Below, piece after piece: positions 57,810 to 64,000 of a stretch of 64,000 nucleotides of DNA. The number at the start of each line of letters is the position of its first letter. Position 1 is the stretch's first letter. Both the position numbers and the translations under genes were made by a program. The stretch is from positions 126,494,766-126,558,765 of the forward strand of contig NC_089491.1 of NCBI RefSeq assembly GCF_036850765.1, given 5' to 3'. This DNA comes from Saccopteryx bilineata (lineage: Eukaryota; Chordata; Mammalia; Chiroptera; Emballonuridae). Below the pieces are notes generated by a model. The model saw only the letters and a list, made by a program, of their open reading frames with translations, was not told where the DNA came from and made no database searches.

Positions 57810-58690
57810 ATATAGTCTAGAAATAATTAGTACAATACCACCTGATGAGCTTTCCTCAGCAGGACTTAGATCAACACATTAAATAAACTTGTTAAATAAA
57901 GCCATTCAGGATAACTGAATGGCTGATTGTAAGAGTTGGTAAAAACTAATAGCACTTGAATTATTAAAAAACAAGAGTAAATAAGTGAGTATGTGCAGAA
58001 AGTTATTTAAGAAAATAGGTGTACAAACTTTAAAATTACCTTGCTCATAAGTAACAGCAAATATTGTGGCCACTAGCTTTAAATAGGCAGAAAAATATAA
58101 GGTGTGTCTGTATAGTATTTTATACTTTAGTTCTAAAATTAAAAATGAGTGTTACATATTGTATCTTGACTGAACCTAGGTAAGGGAAAACAATATGAAA
58201 AAAAATGGCTCCCAAAAAACAAAACCATCTGGTAAAGTCATGAATGACTGAGTTGAACAGCTGGGGAGCTTACTGTTAATCATTTTTTGCAGTCAATTGA
58301 AAATTCTGTAGAGACTATATTAAAGAGTAGTATGAAAAGTGCAGTGACCCCAAAAAATTGCTTACCAAAAAAGTCAGTTAACAGATACTGTATTCCTACT
58401 TATATTGACATGTTTAAGAATTAGTAGAAAAAAAGTGTTTGCTTATCATTGTGATGGAGATATTTCCTCCAAATTTTAAGAATTCTTCACTTGATTGTGT
58501 TTTTGATGACATTCCAAGAGGGTAGAAAAATTTTCTATGTCCTACTTTTAGTTACCACCAAGAGATATTTGTTACTGATGCTTCAGTTTAGAAATAAATG
58601 GGCAATATCAATTCTTAGCAATAGATAATAAATTTCTTTGAAATTGAGTACAATAAAACTTTTAAAATAAATTTTTATGTCACTAAATGT
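57810..58690. other. Single-copy AT-rich sequence
   Basis: No gene or repeat recognised. Confidence 0.5.
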
Positions 58691-58694
58691 TCTC

Positions 58695-58862
58695 AACAAT
58701 CTCCTTCCTTCTTTCCTTCCTTCCTTCCTTCCTTCCTTCCTTCCTTCCTTCCTTCCTTCCTTCCTTCCTTCCTTCCTTCCTTCCTTCTTTCCTTCTCTTT
58801 TTTCTTTTTCTTCCTTTCTTCTTCCTTTTCTCCTCTTCCTCCTTCTACTTCTTCTTCTTTTA
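58695..58862. repeat. (TTCC)n microsatellite and polypyrimidine tract
   Basis: About 21 tandem ttcc units (58704-58795) followed by irregular TC-rich sequence to 58862; almost pure pyrimidine on the + strand for about 165 bases. Confidence 0.95.
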
Positions 58863-60179
58863 AATAATAGAACTTCATTAGTTTAGCTTACATGGAATTG
58901 GATTGCCCACTATAGACTTCATTCCTCATCCTTCGTAGCAGTTATGTGTGGCCATGAGATTAGTCTGGTTCTAATAGGATGGCTATAAGCACAAGTAATA
59001 TATGCATCTTCAGAGTTATCACTTTGAAGATGAAGTCACTTACTCTGAACTTCCTCTTTTCTCTTACTCCAATCTGTGAGGACAACATCCAAGGTGATGA
59101 TGTAATATAAACTAGTTTGCAAGTAGATATTGAAGAAAACAGACTTCTTAATGGAGATAATTTCAACCTGTGGCATTCCATTTATTTTGACATATGTATG
59201 GCCTCACAAAGCTGAAAAAGTCAACTACTTTTTGTGCTCCAGGTAGAAGCTGTGCTTGTCCTTCAGAGTCTTTCTTTAAATTCTCCCAATAAGTCTTTTA
59301 AGTGAAACAGTGAAGCAGCCCAGGGACAAAAGTCAGATTAGCTTCCTACTTGAAATCTGTATTTTTATAAGACCTTAAACAAGCTAGTATTAAGTTGAAA
59401 GTAAGAGGGAGGGTTCCAACACAGATGCAGTAAATAATAAAATATCTCAGAGACTTAAGGACTATTAAGAAAAGTAATCTGAGTGTGGTGACTTTCACAT
59501 GAATTTTATTAGAAGCAATGCCTAGAAGCTTATTAAGTGTTTGAAGGACCCATATTACCAAAGATGGCACAAGTCTGATCAGTGAGAGCCTGTGATTATC
59601 CCTAAAACAGTGGTCAGGGAGGGTATACTCTCAATGCTCATTTAAGGTGTGAAAAAGGAAGGTGATGAACAGAAAAATATCCAATCCTACGTCAGAGAGA
59701 AAAATCAGAGAACTTTAAAGAAAATGAACCAAGCATTCTGCACAGAGATCAGGAGAAATGTCCAGCTAAGCAATTAATTCTAGTATTAAAGTAAGTTATC
59801 TTAAAATGATTACATACCGTATTTTTGTCATTTCTATGGAGCAGTGACTGCTCCCATTCTATTTTATTAATAAGAACTTATGGTGGTTACTCTATTTCAG
59901 CTTTTCCATTGTAGACTGAGTGTCAGGGACAAATGTAACTTTTGTATTAGTGTATGAGTTAACCAAATTGCAGAAGGCAAAGTTCAAACTTGACAAAGAG
60001 GAAAATGCAAGACTCAGGGTTAGCCTCAATTTTTATATGGATGAAATAACAATGGAATTTTGGTTGCCTTATTTAAGGAAGGAAGGAATATGGTCTGAAT
60101 GTGGGAAGAAGTTACTCATAGAAGGTAGTCAGAGGAGGAGACTGAATTAGATTGTCACCGATATCTGTTCCCTACAGTT
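58863..60179. other. Single-copy sequence with a possible old repeat
   Basis: 58935-59100 has text like an old mammalian repeat ('tatgtgtggccatgagattagtctggttctaataggatgg'), family not assigned. The 76-codon frame at 59920-60150 has no known motif. Confidence 0.45.
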
Positions 60180-61220
60180 TTTTTTATCATCCAAAGATGT
60201 TAATATTATTTTTATATATTTCCTCCTGAGAGGTTTTTCTATGCATATTTGTACATGATGATGATCAGATTATATATACAATTTGCATTCTACATTGTGT
60301 CATTTGATGTATCCTGACATTACTTATTATAAACATAATATTCCATCAGGAGGAACACACCATAATTGATCTAGCATCCTATTGCTGGTCATTAAGATTA
60401 TTTTTATTTTATTTTTATAATGTGATAGGCATCTTTATGCTGAAAGGCCTTTTCTGCATTTAGGATTAGTTCCCTGGTCTAGTAGATTGATACATATTTC
60501 CAAATTGCTTTTCCAAAGAGTCTGTACCCAGCTACACTTGAGCAGTTGTGTTGAAGCTGCCTGGTACCAAAGGAATTTTAAAGTCATATCCCCACTTGGG
60601 TGTGGGGGTAGTTTGTTCAACACTTCTTTTAAATTATTTAATGTTGGCCCTCATTTTTATGTAATTTTTTAAATGAAAGTATAACCCACAGAAAATAAAT
60701 AAACTGTGAGTGAGTAGTCGGATGCATTTTCATAAACTTGACACTTCCATGGCCCCCTCACTCTCATCAAATTATAAAACATTCCTAGTTACCCCCCAAA
60801 TTGTCCTGTGTCATGTCCACATCACTCCCCCCAAGGGTAATCAGGATTCTGACTTCTAACCCAGCAGATTCATTTCACCTGTTTTTGAACTTTATAAACA
60901 TTGAACATGCTGTGTACATTTTTGTGTCTGGCTTCTTTTGATCTACATGTCTGTGAGAGTGACCTGATTTGTCAAGAACAGGTACATTTTTCTTGTGAGT
61001 AGCATTCTAGTGTTTGGATAAATCACACGTCTTTATCCATTTTCTTGTTGATGGCCAAGTGGGTTTTTTCTACTATCCACAGTGCTGCTGTGACCATTCC
61101 AGTGCATGATCTCTGCAGGGCATGTGGATGCATTTGTGTTGGACATACAGTTAGGAATTCAGTTGCTGGCTTATAGCATATGTGTATTATCTGCTTGTTG
61201 CTCCACTTTTTAAAGGATCA
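60180..61220 (-). mobile_element. Old L1 3'-end remnant(s)
   Basis: 'tgtatcctgacattacttattataaacataatattcc', 'tttccaaattgcttttccaaagagtctgtacc' and 'gaaagtataacccacagaaaataaataaactgtgagtg...ccatggccccctcactctc', 'gaactttataaacattgaacatgctgtg' read like reversed 3' regions of ancient mammalian L1s. At least two pieces may be joined at about 60680. Edges uncertain. Confidence 0.6.
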
Positions 61221-62698
61221 TCTTTAGTTGAAAGGAGATGGAGGTTTAGCACCAATGACCACGTGAAGAATTTGGGAATACTGATCCTCAAGGCTCATGA
61301 CCAGTGAGTGTGTTTCTGGGGGAAGGAATAAGGGCTCAGTAGGAGCTACGAAAGCCCAATTTTCTTTTAATAATAGAATTTTAGCTGGCCACATGTTCAC
61401 CCAGCTTACAGATTTACACCCAGGTTTGTTTTGAAACTAAACTTAGCATTGTAGATATTTAAGTTTTGCCAATAAGGTGGGCAAGGATGTTATGTGAGTC
61501 ACTTCTAAGTTGTCTCCTTTGAAACAAAAATGTTTGTTTCAGAATTTCTTTTCTTGATATTTTAGTTAGATTGGGGAGACAGGATGATCAGCATTGGCAA
61601 AGTAGACAGCAACTACACCGAGGGTATGACAGAGCAATAGGAGCAGTAAAACTAGGTCCCTGAATGACCTAGGAAAGCAGAGCCACCTAACCAGCTGGGA
61701 CTGCTCGCTAATAGACTATTAAGTATAAGAGATAAACTTATCATTTAAGCCCTTGTATGTGGGAGTCTCTTGTAGCAGCCTAATTTGCATCCTAATAAAA
61801 TATATAACAACTTTATAAATATATAACTGTAAAGAACATTTAGGATTGTGAAATAAAACCAAATATGTAAAGATATATCTTTGAAAGAAAGTAGTAAAAT
61901 TTTATAGACGAGGTATAGAGAAAGGCTAATTTTAGTGGAAGCAAGGAAAGGATCAAATAATTTCTGGGAGGCCTGCTGTGATGGATGCCTTCGACACAGA
62001 TGTTCGACACAGGCACTTTTCATTTAATGTCTAAAGGTGCACCATATGTACATCTGTCTCAATAAACAATCATATTTTATAATTATAAGACTTTAAATGA
62101 TCTGTCAGACAAATCCAGATGCCAAATAAGTCAAAACCCTCTATGTTGAAACTTCTTTTTCAAAAATAATTTATACACCTGGGAAATCAAAGTTAATGAT
62201 TTGGAAAATATTTCTGAATGTTTACTATGCATCCAATATAGTACAAAGTCTTGAGGACATAGAAAGTGGTAAATCATTGAACCTATAATAAAGAATATTT
62301 TATCCTTGTTGAAAATAGAAAACTAACCTACTTTAAATGAATAAAAATTTTGCTATTAAAAAATGAATGCTTCCCTGGTTATAATCTAAAATTATTAGTG
62401 TTCATGTATGATGTTCTGGTGAGTTAAAAGTAAATGACTAAGGCATAGTTCCTCTCATGAAAAGACATAATGTGGGTAGGGATGAGTGATTAGTGAGATA
62501 GGGAAAGGAGAGACACAAACATAAACTCACAGACATACACAAGTGTTAAATATATAAGGCAGATGTCAAAAAAGGAATAAACAAAGTGTTGTGTCAGGTA
62601 CATAGATAGACCAGTAAATTATAGATGACAAGTCTGGTGTTTGTAGAATGACTAGGAATAGAAAGCATTTACTCACTCATTCACTCAACATGTTTTTT
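61221..62698. other. Single-copy sequence, no gene recognised
   Basis: About 1.5 kb; a weak ancient-repeat phrase occurs at 62215-62275. Confidence 0.5.
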
Positions 62699-62850
62699 TA
62701 AAGTTTTTAAAAAAGTTTTTATTTATTGATTTCAGCGAGAGAAAGAAGGAAACATCACTCTGTTCCTTCATGTGCCCTGACTGGGGATCAAACCGGCAAC
62801 CTCTGTGCTTTGAATTTATGCTCTAACTAACCAAGCTATTTCATCAAAGC
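62699..62850 (-). mobile_element. Short tRNA-derived SINE, older type
   Basis: 'ttatttattgatttcagcgagagaaagaagg' (tail side), 'tgccctgactggggatcaaaccggcaacc' (inverse B box), 'gctctaactaaccaagctatttc' (inverse A box). Target duplication TCACTCAACATGTTTTTT at 62681-62698 and 62851-62868, identical. Confidence 0.93.
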
Positions 62851-62868
62851 TCACTCAACATGTTTTTT

Positions 62869-63541
62869 AAAAAGACTTTACTGTATATATGTATTATGTT
62901 CTAGATACTAGGCTTCTGCTTATGGCACAAGTATGTTCATTAACCAACAGTTTAGTTCTACAATGCAGCTGCTCTGGCCAGGTGCTGGGAAGGCCCAGAT
63001 AAGTGGGAAGTCATAGCCCTGCTCTTAATGATCTCATAGCCAAGAGGGGAACAGGTGAAGATAGGAGAGAAAACATTGCTGATAGAGATGATGCAAAATG
63101 AGGAGCAGACACAAAGAAAAAAAATATATACTTGGGAGAGGATGGCAGTAGCATAACCACATTCTAACAAATTAGATCAAATACAAAAAGAAATTCATCC
63201 AACTAATAATAACTGTGTGTTAAATATTGGGAATAATATATTACAAATAAAAATATAAGTAAAATTAGAGATGACCATAATTAATATGAGTTAGAATTGA
63301 AAGCAAATTATTATAAAGTATTAAGTTAAGCATTATTATCAAAGGCAAATGCAGTGTTATGGGAGTAGAAGGCTCTGAGGAATTTTACTCAAGGGAACTG
63401 GAGTGGAATTAACAAATTATTTATTCAGTACCTGCTAGCTTTCACTGACTGAATAATTCATAGTTACGGTACATTCAGCCTGCTATAGTTTAGGGAGGGA
63501 CAGAGGAAGAAAAAGAAAGAGAGAGTGAAAAAGATTAATTT
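62869..63541. other. Single-copy sequence with weak ancient-repeat text
   Basis: 62880-63060 ('tgtattatgttctagatactagg...cctgctcttaatgatctcatagccaagagg') resembles an old mammalian-wide repeat. No gene recognised. Confidence 0.45.
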
Positions 63542-63558
63542 AAGAAGTATATCTGTAG

Positions 63559-63677
63559 CCTGACCTGTGGTGGCGCAGTGGGATAAAGTGTCGACCTGGG
63601 ACGCTGAGGTCGCCTGCTCGATACCCTGGGCTTGCCTGGTCAAGGCACATATGGGAGTTGATGCTTCCTGCTCCTCC

Positions 63678-63729
<52 letters not shown>

Positions 63730-63787
63730 TCTCTCTCTCCTCTCTGAAAATTGAATAAATAAAAAATCTTTAAAAAATTAAAAAAAA
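63559..63787 (+). mobile_element. Bat SINE (short 'GTGGTGGCGCAG' type)
   Basis: Starts cctgacctgtggtggcgcagtgg, has tcaaggcacatatgggagttgatgcttcctgctc, a long (CT)n (63679-63739) and an A-rich tail. Perfect 17-bp target duplication AAGAAGTATATCTGTAG (63542-63558, 63788-63804). Same family as 46579-46800. Confidence 0.95.
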
Positions 63788-63804
63788 AAGAAGTATATCT
63801 GTAG

Positions 63805-64000
63805 TGTTATAGCACACACTAAAACGAAGCCAACAAACAGAAGACACCTATGTGTGAACTGTAAGAATTCAGTGTTTGTTAACTCTGTGTGCTCTCCCAC
63901 TAGCCTCCAAAAACCCAGATTAAAAAATATATTGTATACAGATGTCGGGTAATTTCTTATCCTCTAATTTCTATAGCACTCTGTATTACCTTTATGTTAA
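63805..64000. other. Single-copy sequence to window end
   Basis: Nothing recognised. Confidence 0.45.

Noticed and set aside
57358..57882. Overlapping frames of 143-217 codons around 57.2-57.9 kb on both strands
   Set aside because: They fall on the GC-rich SINE and its flanks, are open in several frames at once, and recur at other SINE copies (6.2, 25.8 and 56.7 kb). No protein family resemblance beyond SINE read-through.
58704..58795. Possible CRISPR-like array
   Set aside because: Four-base tandem repeat without spacers, in a mammalian genome.
58677..58886. 69-codon frame rich in LPSF repeats
   Set aside because: Direct translation of the (TTCC)n microsatellite.
59920..60150. 76-codon frame with mixed charged composition
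   Set aside because: No recognised motif, no splice or promoter context, and length is expected by chance in AT-rich DNA.

Overview
This is a gene-poor stretch of a mammalian nuclear genome, almost certainly from a bat. The main evidence is the interspersed repeats. There are many copies of a ~410 bp tRNA-derived SINE that opens with CCCTGGCCGGTTGGCTCAGT and has a perfect B box. A second SINE type carries repeated 'ctggcttgag' phrases, and a third opens GCCTGACC(T)GTGGTGGCGCAG. I recognise these from memory as bat SINEs, and associate them most with horseshoe-bat relatives (Rhinolophoidea). The bat call is strong; the family-level call is inference. Several non-autonomous hAT DNA transposons with intact 8-bp target duplications also fit a bat. 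I see no convincing host protein-coding exon, no true tRNA or rRNA gene and no CRISPR array. Nearly every long open frame lies in a LINE-1 or is read-through of a SINE.

Layout. 1-4821: a 3' part of an L1 on the + strand, cut by the window edge and broken by a solo LTR (2486-3161, 5-bp duplication) and a hAT MITE (4352-4471, 8-bp duplication). 5228-18555: a second L1 on the - strand that has lost most of its 5'UTR. It holds a SINE (6201-6608) and a complete 7.8-kb L1 of another lineage (7412-15249) nested inside it with a 15-bp duplication. 18.6-30.6 kb: mostly single-copy sequence with MIRs, SINEs and two old L1 remnants. 30623-37322: a full-length - strand L1 with an internal palindromic hAT MITE and a 5'UTR open in three antisense frames. 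37.3-54.4 kb: mostly single-copy sequence with three DNA transposons (two hAT, one mariner-like), an old dispersed duplication later hit by a SINE, and an L1 3' remnant. 54.4-57.8 kb: a cluster of six SINEs. 57.8-64 kb: a long polypyrimidine microsatellite, an old L1 remnant and two more SINEs.

Nothing here works as an operon or pathway. The biology is the layered history of mobile elements: L1 into L1, LTR into L1, hAT into L1, SINE into L1, and SINE into a duplicated segment. All L1 ORF1 and ORF2 frames seen are interrupted, so none of these copies looks able to move by itself. The observations most worth a second look are a mosaic L1 (ORF2 of one lineage, 3'UTR of the other), an in-frame templated duplication inside an L1 ORF2, the tandem-repeat 5'UTR of the nested L1, the triple open antisense frames in another L1 5'UTR, and exact-TSD hAT insertions. 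I found no evidence for a wholly new type of biological system.
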